A stretch of 64,000 bases of DNA from Phallusia mammillata (taxonomy: Eukaryota; Chordata; Ascidiacea; Phlebobranchia; Ascidiidae). Of this stretch, positions 24,596 to 38,735 are shown one piece after another; positions within the stretch are counted from its first letter, which is position 1, and each line of letters opens with the position of its first letter. The DNA is taken from NCBI GenBank assembly GCA_003260075.1, contig QLIY01000215.1:1-64000 (forward strand), written 5' to 3'. Position numbers and translations under genes: made by a program. Below the pieces are notes generated by a model. The model was not told the DNA's origin and searched no databases. It saw only the letters and a list, made by a program, of their open reading frames with translations.

Positions 24596-27500
24596 ACAAT
24601 ATTTTAAACTTTAATTCAAACACGTATGAAAACAAATTTCACAACAAATCACTAATATCAATATCTATTCTTTGCAGTACGAAGACTGTGATCGCAGATA
24701 CACACACCCAAGCTCGCTTCGAAAGCACATCAAAATGCACGAAGCAAATGGTGACGTCATGATTGCGTCACCATCATCTTCGTCATCAGCAGCCTCCATT
24801 GAGGCTCTATCTCCGATTCCAAGCCCACAGATCGACAACGAAGCTGTGACATCATCACCCGGGATTGATCAGGACCTCAAAGCCCAAAGAAATGACGTAA
24901 TCATCCCCTTTTCGACGTCATCGCCATTAAAGACATTTGACCACTGGAGTGCGCCAGTCAGCCACCACAGCGACGTGTATATGCCTGTCCAACAACAGCA
25001 GTACGCACCACCCACTGCCACTTTTCAACCTAATTTTAACCAGTTTACGGCAGAAAATTTAGTAAATTCCGGTTTTCCTTCGTATCATTAATTTTGTTGT
25101 TTCTGTCGAACATCAAATGTGCCTACATACATATATAAGCTATGAATGTGTACAGTATGATTTTTGAATTGCGATGTATTGTGATTTGCGAAATAAAACG
25201 TTGAATGAAACCTGGTTTAAAAAGGACTTCTATTTAAGTATTCAAAGGTCGCCATATTTTTATATTAACAAGTTGCTTTTCATCCAGTAGTGAGAGTGGA
25301 CAATAGTAATTGAATAAATGCTTTCAAGTAATACTGGTTCAATCAACAATAACCAGGGCACGTGCCGCTTATACGCTTACGTAACAATGCACGCTGCTAT
25401 CTCTTCTAGAATTCGGAAGCTGAGAACAATAAGATAACAATAGGAAAATTAAAGGATTGAAATCGTTAAAGACTGTTCATTGTTCGTGAGCGGAGAATAC
25501 AAATATTTACAATGAGGACATTATTTAATAAGTTAGGTTGATGATTACGGGATAAATAAATGGGGTGGAAAAGTAGACAAGCGCGATTTCATTGTTTCTA
25601 GAGATTTTTTATAACAATCGAAAATCTTTCTGATGTTTGTTTGCTTTTCTTACAAATGCGATGTGATGACCTGATGCATAACTAAAATTGAACTGTTGGA
25701 ATCAGTAGCGCAAATTATAAAATCTTATTTAACTAGATTGCAATCAAATGGCGTGTTTAGGTAACTTGTATTTATTTTTTCATTTTACAATAACAGAAAA
25801 TAAATAAGCTTGCAAAAAAAAATATATATTTAATTCTTGCTTAAAAAGTCGATAAATTTGTTGCAAATTTAATGGGGGGGGGGCATGTTTTCATTTTACA
25901 ATAACAGAAAATAAATAAGCTTGCAAAAAAAAACAATATTTAATTCTTGCTTAAAAAGTCGATAAATTTGTTGCAAATTTAATTTAAAGTATTTATTTTA
26001 AAAAAAGTGTTAAATAAAGTACAAAACAAGATAGGTAGTATACAACAAGCCAATTAAGTCTTGTGCGAATGTTAGCAAGTTTTTGACGAATTTGTTGCGA
26101 AAGTCAAGTTTGCGTATTGCACTCGTCACCACGCAAGTCTACCTCTTCCACAAGGACCCAATATGACAAAAAGGGCACGTGCCATCCGAGATAAGCACGC
26201 GACTAATAGGAGCGACAGAATGATCGGAAACTGAACAACGATGGCAATCAGAGTAATGACCATGATGGGTAAATGATAAAACGGATAATGGTGTGATATA
26301 AGAACATCCAGGTTTCTATTCGTGTAAAGGTCACCTTAACTTCTACAAAAAAAATCGATTTGTGACTAGTTGAATGTAACCCTAACACGTTCCTTAATAT
26401 TTAAAAGAATATTTTTTTTGTTACAACCGTACGTGTGTGAAATTGAGAATTTATTTTGGAACAATTTATGGACAACGTTGCTGATGTCGACGGAATAATG
26501 CAATTAAAAACCAACTTTGGGCGACTTTAATCCTTTAACTGCTGAATTTGTTTTGACAAAAATTAATGTTTAGACATGTTCTTGCTCTTTAAGGTTTCAT
26601 GCAAAATCGATAGAAGATGGGCAAAAACTTTCTCTGGAAAGTTTGTTGGGTAGAAAATTTTCTACAGATTAAAGATATTGAAAATTATTTTTGGCCACGA
26701 TGTTGCTATTTTACTTTTACCACAAAATACATTTTTGAAAAGAGTTCCGAATGGAAAATTGTGTATATGTTGTTGTTAAAATTGGATTGGTCGTAAACAA
26801 GTGAGAACGTGTACCATCTAAAACTCGAATATTTGTAAGTTACAGGCGAAAGTCAAGTTTGCACTTCGCGCAATTTAACCCGGCAGTCTACATAGTCAAC
26901 AATCACCCGGTATGCGTAACAACAGGCACGCGACACGTGTGATAAGCACTCTAATCGTCGATACGACCACGGGGTCGGAAACTAAGTAATAAGGGCAATT
27001 ATGGTAATGACCTTCATGGTTGACAATGCCGGAAAACGAATAATTATCTATCACAAAAGAGTCTGTGCGGTAAGCATGGGAATAATGTGCCTTTTCCGAT
27101 TTATTGTCGTTAATATTTTTTTGCAAAATTTTGTTTGGAACCAATTTTAGACCATTAGAAAAATCACACATATTGCAAATACACTTAGCTAATAAATTTT
27201 GTTGTTTATCGAAATTTTCCCAAAATCCCAACAACTTTTACTGTAATTAAAATAATTTATCGTCGGACAATTATTCTTCCTTTCACTTTAAAATTCTAAT
27301 GAAGCAGCAAATTGTTTTTACATCGTATCCCTGCCATACTGCAAATAAACAACTCAATCCACAAGCTCAAGTGCAAACATCGAAATACGTGGGAGGGTCA
27401 ATACCAGACTGACCACCGGTCATTCACGCCCAGCAGGTCGCGTGGCAGCTCGTGGTTGGGGTGCGAGATAATGACCGGTCAGTGCAAACACACGGCCACG

Positions 27501-28892
27501 CGTGCGTGAGGAAAGCGACGGGCGATCGGAAGGACGAAGAGCGAAGATAATTGGTGATGTCTGATGAGAAAAAAGTTTGGAAATCGACGGGAAGTTGGTA
27601 TAAAAAGCTAACTGCCTGGCGTGAAGTCATCAGTTGTCGCTCCAAGCGAGTCTTACAAACAAGAACGTCTTTTGGCTTATTGGCGTAAAACGTTTTGGAT
27701 CTTTTTACATGGTCCAATTTCAAATAATAAACTACACGTGTTATTTTTTGTGTAGTTATAAAGAACGAGTTGTTACTCCAACTTTGTTCCATCAATAAAT
27801 ATTATACAGAAATATTTTTGATATAATCTGTAAATGCAAAAAAAATCTTCTTTAGAAATTGAATTACACTGAACTAACCATTGTTTTCGTTTGTTCAGAT
27901 TTGTTTGCAAAAAACTATCTAAACGATATCATGATGCAATCATCAATCATTGCTGATCGTCCGTACGCTGCGTACGACCCCCGGGCTGCTTTTCCGGCAG
28001 CTCACAGCTCATTTTTACCACAACAGCAGCCACATGCAAGCTTCGAACTACAGGTCGCCTTCCACGGCAACCCCACATCGTCATACGTACCAGGGTATGG
28101 GGCATCCCCCCAAATCCCGCTTCATTATCAGCACCCAACGTCGGTTCCAGCTTACAACCCATTCCCTTCACCAACAATCTCGACACTTAAAGAACCAGTT
28201 ACATGTCAATGGAAGTCACCCAACCAAAACGGTGGTCACGTGTGTGGAGTTGTTTTTCATGACCTTAATGACCTAGTGGGTCACGTGACACGAGATCACG
28301 TGGGCGGCATCGAGCAGACCGATCACACGTGCTACTGGGCCGGTTGTTCGCGCGCTGCCAAAGCTTTCAAGGCCAAGTACAAGTTGGTGAATCATTTACG
28401 CGTGCACACTGGTGAAAAACCGTTCGTCTGCAACTTCCCTGGATGCGTGAAAACCTTTGGAAGAAGTGAGAACTTGAAGATCCACAAAAGAACCCACACC
28501 GGTGAAAAACCATTTCCCTGCAAATTTCCTGGATGTGATAGAAGATTCGGAAACAGCTCGGATCGCAAAAAGCACACTTATATGCACAACACCGAAAAAC
28601 TTTACACTTGTCATGTAAGTATTCATAAACGAACATTAATTTCCAATCCTAAAACTTAATAACTTTGGTTCTAGTTTCTTTATTTTTGTTCATAAGTTTA
28701 AACGTTTTCCTTTATCAACAGTACGAAGATTGTGATCGAAGCTACACACATCCGAGCTCGTTGCGAAAACACATCCGAATGCACGAAAGCAACGGTGACG
28801 TCATTTCAAGCAGTGGTAGCGAAAATTCACCATCCACGTCACCGCATTCGTCATGCAGCTCGCCAGCCTCATCTCAGGGCCAAACCGAGCCA

Positions 28893-28961
<69 letters not shown>

Positions 28962-31900
28962 ACACCGACTACGTCACTTGTCCCTACCCACAACTGGGAA
29001 TCGGAACAGCAGGGCTTTGCGACGTCATCAAGTGTCCTTCAATACCCAACAAAGCATGCAACGTATCAAGAAAATACGATGCAACAACAACAACCCTATT
29101 TCGATTTCACATCTATCGCATCTGGTTTTCCTCATTTTTGATTAGTATTTCGTTATGCGTATCGCGTATGTATATTTGTTCCAAACGACGCTTCGTAGAA
29201 TAAATTGAGTTTTTGCGCGCTTAAAAAGTTGTTTGTGCAAAAAGCAAGTACGTGAAGCAATAGCTGGTACTCACCAGCAATATATACTGTTCGTGTGCAA
29301 CCATGCTAAACTTGAGAAAATGTAGGAATGAAGCGGAACTCTCACGATTTACTTTCATGTTTACACAGACAAGCAGTTCGAAGTATTCTGCTGTGCCTCT
29401 GTACCTTTAAAAACTAAATAAAGCTTTCCAAAGCGATATAATTAAAGCAATTATTGTTAAGTTTATCTTACATCTTAGGTCGAAAGAAGAACTGTTGCAT
29501 TACCCACCAAAACTATACATTTACAAGGTCAATATCGAAGCAGATTTTCTGCAAGTACGATTATACAATCGGTCAACCTTATGTCACACTTTTAACCATA
29601 CTTAAAGCACCCTCTTTTTCTTTTTGGTGAGAAGATTGCGGTAACAGATACACAGGAAAGCTTACTTCGAAATCAAATCAAGTTGCACGACAAAAAAGCT
29701 GACGTCATGACTGCGTCATCATCAACAAAACCCGTCGATAAATAATCTATTCTCAATTTTTAGTCCGCAGGTCTACAACAAAATTATTTCATTACTGCTG
29801 CGCGCAAGGCATTAATCAATATTGCGATGTATTTCATTTCTGACGTCACAAAAATGAAAAGAGTTCAACACTGGAGTGTGCCAGTCAACCAACACAATGA
29901 TGCGAAGATGCCTATTTACTAACAGCAGCATAACACATTGTAACAGAATTTAACCCAGTTTTTGGCAGAAAATTGTCTAAATGGCAGTTTTGTATTGATT
30001 ACTCCTATTGGAAGTTAAATCCAAATCCTTTAAATTAAGCGTTTATGTTAAACACCGTATTCGAGGTTCAATAAATGTAATGTCAATAGCGAAACCTTTC
30101 TGTAAAAGATTATTTTGAACCGAAAAGTTAAATTCAATTCATGATAGCTGGCTTATGGGTTAAAAGTTAAAAGTAAAGATAATAATCACAAATGTCCAGA
30201 GTATTACATCAACTTATACATTTAAGAAGAAATTTGTTTATGAATCAGAAAAGAAAATAACGTATTTTTATTTACATTTTTTGAGCGCCTGGGGGGGGGG
30301 TCTTTTTATTTCATCTTTTTTGGGGCTTAATGTGTTGGTGACTTCAAGTTAGCTTAACCTATCAGATTGTATTGGGTTGAATCAATGCCGCTTAAGTTTC
30401 TTCCTCGGGGAAACACAAGTGGCCACGACAGGATTAGAAGCCGCAACCTTGAGAGCATCAGGTCATTGTTATAACCACAAAATTACCAGAGAGATCAGGT
30501 TACACAACTACATTACTATCAGCGAGAGTGAACACTAGCTGATGATGAAATGTTTCCAAATGCTGTTGGTTCAATCAACAATAATGGGGACACGCGTCGC
30601 TGCACAACGTTAAGCTCTACAACACGGAAGAGGAGAACAGTACGCTAACAATGGGCAGTTAAAGAATGGAAATCGGTAATTACTTCTCGGGGGGGGGGTG
30701 ATAGTGACGCAACGTTAAGCTCTAGAAAACGGAAGAGGAGAACAATACGCTAACAATGGGCAGTTAAAGAATGGAAATCGGTAATTACTTCTCATTGTTC
30801 TAAAGCGAATAATGCAAACATTGACAACTATAGACTTTAATTTAAAAATAGGATTCATAGAATAAGATTTCGATTACGATTTTGCGAAATTAATTTGCTG
30901 TAAAATTAGGCAGTCACGTTTTGAACACAGTTTTGGTTGATAAAACTTGAAATATACAATCGACAATCGTTTATGATATTCGTTATCGTCCCCTATGTAT
31001 TAACCAATAGGGGGGGGGGGGATTTTGCGAAATTAATTTGCTGTAAAATTGGGCAGTCACGTTTTGAACACAGTTTTAGTTGATAAAACTTGAAATATAC
31101 AATGGACAATCGTTTATGATATTCGTTATCGTCCCCTATGTATTAACCAATAAGATAATCCACCTTCCATACGCTTGTAATTATTTTTAAGTTTTCAGTT
31201 GTATAGTGAGACTACTTCTTTATCTGGAACATGGTTAAAGAATTAAGTAGCTTTTGCACTGAAAACGAAAATGAAAGACACCGAAAGCCGAATTGGTACT
31301 GGTATTTCCGTCTTGAAATGTACCACCAAGTCGATTTTGCAATTGATTTTCCGTCTTCTTCTGTGAATGTAAATATTACAACAATTCTGTCTATTTTTAG
31401 CTTCCTTACCGCTGTTCTTGTAACCCACCCTCTCCCAGTCACATTCCACCACTACATGACGCACATAAGAAGTGAGTACTTATGGACGATGAATGGTTAA
31501 ATCCAGACCAACATATCATTCTTAGCCTATTTCCATATTTTGTCACGTTCTCCCCTTTGAGAACAATGCTTCGTAACACAAATTTTCCTGCCACAAACAT
31601 TTCATCGTTTGGAACCGAGAATTTAGACTGGTTCAGTGGGCAAACTTGGATTGGTTGTAAACAAGTGAGAACTGATACCATCTAATACATTAGTTCAAAT
31701 ATTTTGCAGGTTAGAGGCGAGAGTCGAGTTTGCACTTTTGCGGAGGTCGCCGCGCCAGTCTGCATAGTCAACAATCGCCCTGTGTGGCGTAACAATAGGC
31801 ACGCGACATGTGCGATAAACGCTGAAACCGGAGATACGAGCGCTCTGGTCGGAAACTGAGTAATAAAGGTAATTATGGTAGTGACCTTGTTGGATAATGC

Positions 31901-34900
31901 CGGAAAACGAATAATTATGCACGACAAAAGAGTCTGTGCGGATTGTATGGGAATAATGTACGTTTTTCTGATCAGTTGTCATTGATTGAATATTTTTCTG
32001 CACATTTTAGGTTAAGAAATTTTTTCAATCGATTAAATACTAACTCCCCTTAGCAAATTTAGGGATCCTAATTTTGATTTTCGAAACTGAATGGGAATAT
32101 TTACATAACGATAAGTCAGAAAGTTAAAACATCCGGCAGAAATTACAAATTTTCAGTACCAAACTAATTCACATCCTCACAAAATTAAACCTGCTATGCA
32201 AACCTTTTTTGCTGACCATTTTTTTCCTATTTTGAAATATTTGTAAATTCCCACATTTTTCAATCAATGTGACAAATACATTGATGCCGAGTGATGCGTA
32301 TATTCAAAACAAAGGCAAAATTAACAACTTGTTTGTAAATTAACAAGGGGATGCTTAAAGATATGGATAAGTAGCAACTTGTTTTGCATCGTATTCCCTG
32401 CTGCCACACTCCCAAGAAAGTGCAAATAAACAACTCAATCCACAAGCTCAAGTGCAAACATCGAAACACGTGGGAGGGTCAATACCAGACTGACCACCGG
32501 TCATTCACGCCCAGCAGGTCGCGTGGCAGCTCGTGGTTGGGGTGCGAGATAATGACCGGTCAGTGCAAACACACGGCCACGCGTGCGTGAGGAAAGCGAC
32601 GGGCGATCGGAAGGACGAAGAGCGAAGATAATTGGTGATGTCTGATGAGAAAAAAGTTTGGAAATCGACGGGAAGTTGGTATAAAAAGCTAACTGCCTGG
32701 CGTGAAGTCATCAGTTGTGGCTCAAAGCGAGTCTTACAAACAAGAATGTCTTTTGGCTTATTGGCGTAAAACGTTTTGGATGTTTTATATGGTCCAATTT
32801 CAAATTATAAACTATCTGATTGAAAACTTGCAAGTCTTAAGTCGTCCACCATTTTTTAGATTTATTCATAAACTATCTGTGTTCGTTTTTTATGTAATTA
32901 TAAAGGACAAAAAGAACGTTGGAATAGTTACTGACACTTTGTTTAATCATTAATTAAGTTTGCAGACATATTGATGATATAATCTGTAAATGCAAAAAAA
33001 ATCTTCTTTGAGAATTGAATTGGGGGGGGGGTAAAGAACGTTGGAATAGTTACTGTTCAATCATTAATTAAGTTTGCAGACATATTTATGATATAATCTG
33101 TAAATGCAAAAAAAATCTTCTTTGAGAATTGAATTACACTGAATTAACCATTGTTTTTGTTTGTTCAGATTTGTTTGCAAAAAAACTATCTAAACGATAT
33201 CATGATGCAATCATCAATCATTGCTGATCGTCCGTACGCTGCGTACGACCCCCGGGCTGCTTTTCCGGCAGCTCACAGCTCATTCTTACCTCAACAGCAG
33301 CCACATGCAAGCTTTGAACCACAGGTCGCCTTCCACGCCAACCCCACGTCGTCATATTTACCAGGGTATGGGGTATTCCCTCAAATCCCAGTTCATTATC
33401 AGCACCCAACGTCAGTTCCTGCTTACAACCCAATCCCTTCACCAACAATTTCGACACTTCAAGAACCGGTTACATGTCAATGGAAGTCACCTAACCAAAA
33501 CGGCGGACTAGTGTGTGGAGTGGTTTTCCATGACCTCAATGACCTTGTGGGTCACGTGACACGAGATCACGTGGGCGGCATCGAGCAGACCGACCACACG
33601 TGCTACTGGGGCAGTTGTTCGCGCACTAACAAGGCTTTCAAGGCCAAGTACAAGTTGGTAAATCATTTACGCGTTCACACTGGTGAAAAACCGTTCGTCT
33701 GCAACTTCCCTGGATGCGGAAAAACCTTTGGAAGAAGTGAGAACTTGAAGATCCACAAAAGAACCCACACCGGTGAAAAACCATTTCCCTGCAAATTTCC
33801 TGGATGTGATAGAAGATTCGGAAACAGCTCAGACCGCAAGAAGCACTCTTACATGCATAACACCGAAAAACTTTACACTTGCCATGTAAGTATTCATAAA
33901 CGGACAATTATTTAAAATATCAAACTTTAATTTATCTTTGTATTCATCTTACTTTAGTTACATATTTAAACGTTTTCCTTTGTCAACAGTACGAAGATTG
34001 TGATCGCAGTTACACACACCCGAGCTCGTTGCGAAAACACATCCGAATGCACGAAAGCAATGGTGATGTCATTTCAAGCAGTGGCAGCGAAACGTCAACA
34101 TCTACGTCCCCGCATTCGTCATGCAGCTCGCCTGCTTCATCCCAGGGCCAGGCCGAACCAGCCCATCAGCCATACTACTTAAACGAAATTGTGACGTCAC
34201 CCATTGGCCTTCGCCAAACTACGACTATGTCAGTTTTGCCTACCCACAATTGGGAAAATGAACAACACGACTTTGTGACCTCATCGAGCGGTCTTCAATA
34301 CCCAACAAAACATGCAACGTATCAGGAAAATACGATGCTACCACCACAACAACAACCTTATTTCGATTTCACATCTATCGCATCTGGTTTTGCTCATTGT
34401 TGAATAGTTTAAGTGTTTTATTTTGCGTGTCGCGAATGTGCACTTGTTCCAAACGAGGTTTCGAAGAGTACATTGACTACTATTCGCGCGCTTTAAAAGT
34501 TGTTCGTGCAAAAAGCAAGTACGTAAATATAACTAACTAGCTGGTACACACCAGCAAGATACTGTTCATGTGCAACTTTTTTGAATTTAAGCGAAAACTC
34601 TTAAGATTCATGTTTTCACAGACAAACACTTCAGGTATTCTGCTGTGCGTCAGTATTGCTTCAAAAACTTAGGCAAACAAACGCTTTCCAATGCGATAGT
34701 ATAGACAGTTTGTTATTTAGTGGAACTGTTGTTTACATCTAAGACAGAAAGAAGAACTGCTGTATTATGCACAAAAACTATACGCTTCCAAGGTCAATAT
34801 CCAAACAGATTTTCCTGCAACACAATCAGTCGACCTTGTGTCACACTTTTACCCATACTAAAGCAATTTCTTCTTCATTTTGGTAAGAAGATTGCGATAG

Positions 34901-37900
34901 CAGATACACGTGAAAGCTCACTTTGAAATCAAATCAAGATTCACGACGATAAAGCTGTCGTCATAACTGCGTCATCATCAACAAAGCCCGTCGATACTCT
35001 ATCACCATTTGCTTGTCCGCAGGTTCCCAACAAAGTTATGACATGGTCACTCGACTCAAGGCACTAACAATATTACGATGCATCACATTTCTGACATTAA
35101 AAAAATATAAACCTTCACCATTGGAGTGCACCAGTCAACCAGCACAATGACGCGAAGATTCCTATTCACCATCAGCAGTACTACACATTGTAACACAATT
35201 TAATGTCTAGAGCAGGGGTCTTCAACCTTTTTAGCTCAATCGCCCCCTTTCCGAGGCACTGGCTCCTAATCGCCCCCCTATGAGATTGTTATTTGTATAA
35301 AGGGGGGGGGGCTCTAGAGTACAACATCACCTTATCCATTTAAGAAGAAATTTGTTTATAAATCAAAAAAGAAAATAACGTATTTTTTATTCAATTATTT
35401 GGGCTCCTGTAAAGCCCGATTAGGCAAAAGACAACATGAATGTGCAGTCGAGTTGACTGTTTCATTGCAAAATTATTGAATAATTTTTTATTCAGTCTTT
35501 TTTAGGCTTAAGTGTTGGTGACTTCAAGTTAGCTCAACCCATGCATCAGATTCCATTGGTTTGAATCAATGCCGCCTAAGTTTCATCCTCAGGGAAACAC
35601 AAACCGTCGAGTCAGGATTAGAACACACAACCTTGCGAATATAAGGTCATTGTGCTAACCACTCACAAAATTACCAGACAGACCAAGTTAAATTACAGTT
35701 ATTAGCGAGAGTGAACAATAGATGATGATTGAATGCATCCAAATGCTTTTGGTTCAATCAACAATAATGGGGGGGGGGGGTTTTTTACCAGACAGACCAA
35801 GTTAAATTACAGCTATTAGCGAGAGTGAACAATAGCTGATGATTGAATGCATCCAAATGCTTTTGGTTCAATCAACAATAATGGAGACACGAGTCGCCGT
35901 GATAGTAACGTAACAATGCAAGTTAAAATCTGCCCGACGCAGCTTTGAGCTCTAGAATACGGAAGCGAAGAACAATACGCTAACAATGAGACAATAAAGC
36001 GTGGAAACCAGGAATGACTCCTCATTGTTCTTAATCGAAGAGAGCAAATATTGGAAACTAAACTTTAATTTGAAATGGATTTATGGAATAATTTTTCAAT
36101 TAGGATTTTGATTCATTAAAGTGCTGGAAAATTAGGCAGTTACGTTTTGAATACAGTTTTGGTTTGAAATAAACAATCGACAATCATTTTGTGACGTTTG
36201 TTACCGTTCCCTATATATTAATCAAAAAGTTGATCCAACTTCTATACGCTTCTATAATTTTTTGAGTTTGCAGTTATATAGTGAGACTACCTCTCTGTTT
36301 GGAACATGGTCAAAGCATTAAGTAACTTTTGGACTGAAAACGAAAATGATAGACACCGAAAGCGAATTTGTAGTGGTATTTCCGTATTATAATGTTTCAC
36401 TGAGCCGGAACTTCCAATTGATTTTTCGCCTTTTTTAAATGTAAATATTACAACAATTTCTGACAATTTTTAGTTTCCTTACCGCTGTTCTTGTAACCCA
36501 ACCTCACCCAGTCACAATCCACCACTATATGACGCACATAAGAAGTGAGTACTGATGGACAATGAATGGTTAAATCCAGACCAACATATCATTCTTAGCA
36601 TATTTCCATATGGGGGGGGGGTACTGAGCCGGAACTTCCAATTGATTTTTCGCCTTCTTCTGTGAATGTAAATATTACAAAATTTCTGACAATTTTTAGT
36701 TTCCTTACCGCTGTTCTTGTAATCCAACCTCACCCAGTCGGGGGGGGGGTCACCACTACATGACGCACATAAGAAGTGAGTACTGATGTACAACGAATGG
36801 TTAAATCCAGACCAACATATCATTCTTAGCATATTTCCATATTTTGCCACGTTCTCCTATTTGAAAACAATGCTTCGTAACACCACTTTTCTTGCCACAA
36901 ACATATCGTTTGGAACCGAGAAATTAGACTGGTTCAGTAGGCCAACTTAGATTGGTCGTAAACAAGTGAGAACTGATACCATCTAATACATTGGTTCAAA
37001 TATTTTGCAGGTTAGAGGCGAAAGTCGAGTTTGCACTTTTACGGAGGTCGTAGCGCCAGTCTGCATAGTCAACAATCGCGCTGTGTGTCGTAACAATAGG
37101 CACGCGACATGTGCGATAAGCGCTGAAACCGGAGATAGGAGCGCTCTGGTCGGAAACTGAATAATAAAGGTAATTATGGTAATGACCTTGTTGGATAATG
37201 CCGGAAAACGAATAATTATGTACGACAAAAGAGTCTGTGCGGATTGTATGGGAATAATGTACACTTTTCTGATCAGTTGTCATTGATTGAATATTTTTCT
37301 GCACATTTTAGGTTAAGAAAAAATTTTCAAACTCCCCTTTGCAAATTCAGGGATCCTAATTTTGATTTTCGAAACTAAATGGGAATATTTACATAACAAT
37401 AAGTTGGAAAGTTAAGACATTTGGCAGAAATTACAAACAGGTATATAATTGTTGAGAAAAAAACAGTGTTTATGGATGACACATAATAATCCTTTTCGGA
37501 ATAGTAGTCGGTTCATGGCACATTTTGCTTAAAATTTTCAGTACCAAACTAATTCACATCTTCACAAAATTAAACCTGCTTTGCAAATCTTTTTTGCTGA
37601 CCAATTTTTTTCCTATTTTGAAATATTTGTAAATTTCCACAATTTTTAATCAATATGACAAATACATTGATGCCGAGTGATGCGTATATTCTAAACAAAG
37701 GCAAAATTAATAACTTGTTTGTAAATTAACAATGGGATGCTTAAAGATGTTGATAAGTAGCAACTTGTTTTGCATCGTATTCCCTGCTGCCACACTCCCA
37801 AGAAAGTGCAAATAAACAACTCAATCCACAAGCTCAAGTGCAAACATCGAAACACGTGGGAGGGTCAATACCAGACTGACCACCGGTCATTCACGCCCAG

Positions 37901-38665
37901 CAGGTCGCGTGGCAGCTCGTGGTTGGGGTGCGAGATAATGACCGGTCAGTGCAAACACACGGCCACGCGTGCGTGAGGAAAGCGACGGGCGATCGGAAGG
38001 ACGAAGAGCGAAGATAATTGGTGATGTCTGATGAGAAAAAAGTTTGGAAATCGACGGGAAGTTGGTATAAAAAGCTAACTGCCTGGCGTGAAGTCATCAG
38101 TTGTGGCTCAAAGCGAGTCTTACAAACAAGAATGTCTTTTGGCTTATTGGCGTAAAACGTTTTGGATGTTTTATATGGTCCAATTTCAAATTATAAACTA
38201 TCTGATTGAAAACTTTGACAAGCCTCAAGTCGTCCACCGTTTGTTAGATTTATTTATAAACTATCTGTGTTCGTTTTTTGTGTAATTATAAAGGGCATAA
38301 AGAACGTTGGAATAGTTACTGACACTTTGTTCAATCATTAATTAATTTTACTGAAATATTTATGATATAATCTGTAAATGCAAAAAAAATCTTATATAGA
38401 AATTAAATTACACTGAATTAACCATTGTTTTTATTTGTTCAGATTTGTTTGCAAAAAAACTATTTAACCGATATCATGATGCAATCATCAATCATTGCTG
38501 ATCGTCCGTACGCTGCGTACGACCCCCGAGTTTCTTTTCCGGCAGCTCACAGTTCATTCTTACCTCAACAGCAGCCACATGCAAGCTTTGAACCACAGGT
38601 CTCCTTCCACGGCAACCCCACATCGTCATACTTACCAGGGTATGGGGTATTCCCTCAAATCCCAA

Positions 38666-38735
<70 letters not shown>

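Noticed and set aside
28367..28636. Minus-strand ORFs across the zinc-finger exons
   Set aside because: Shadows of the ZicL coding frame; they recur only because the genes are paralogues.
31231..31685. Short ORFs on both strands in the ZicL spacers
   Set aside because: The corresponding spacer at 36300-36850 does not keep the frames.
32384..32711. ORFs identical in two or three ZicL upstream blocks
   Set aside because: Identity reflects copied promoter DNA; the ORFs overlap on both strands, run through the TATA region and have no protein features.
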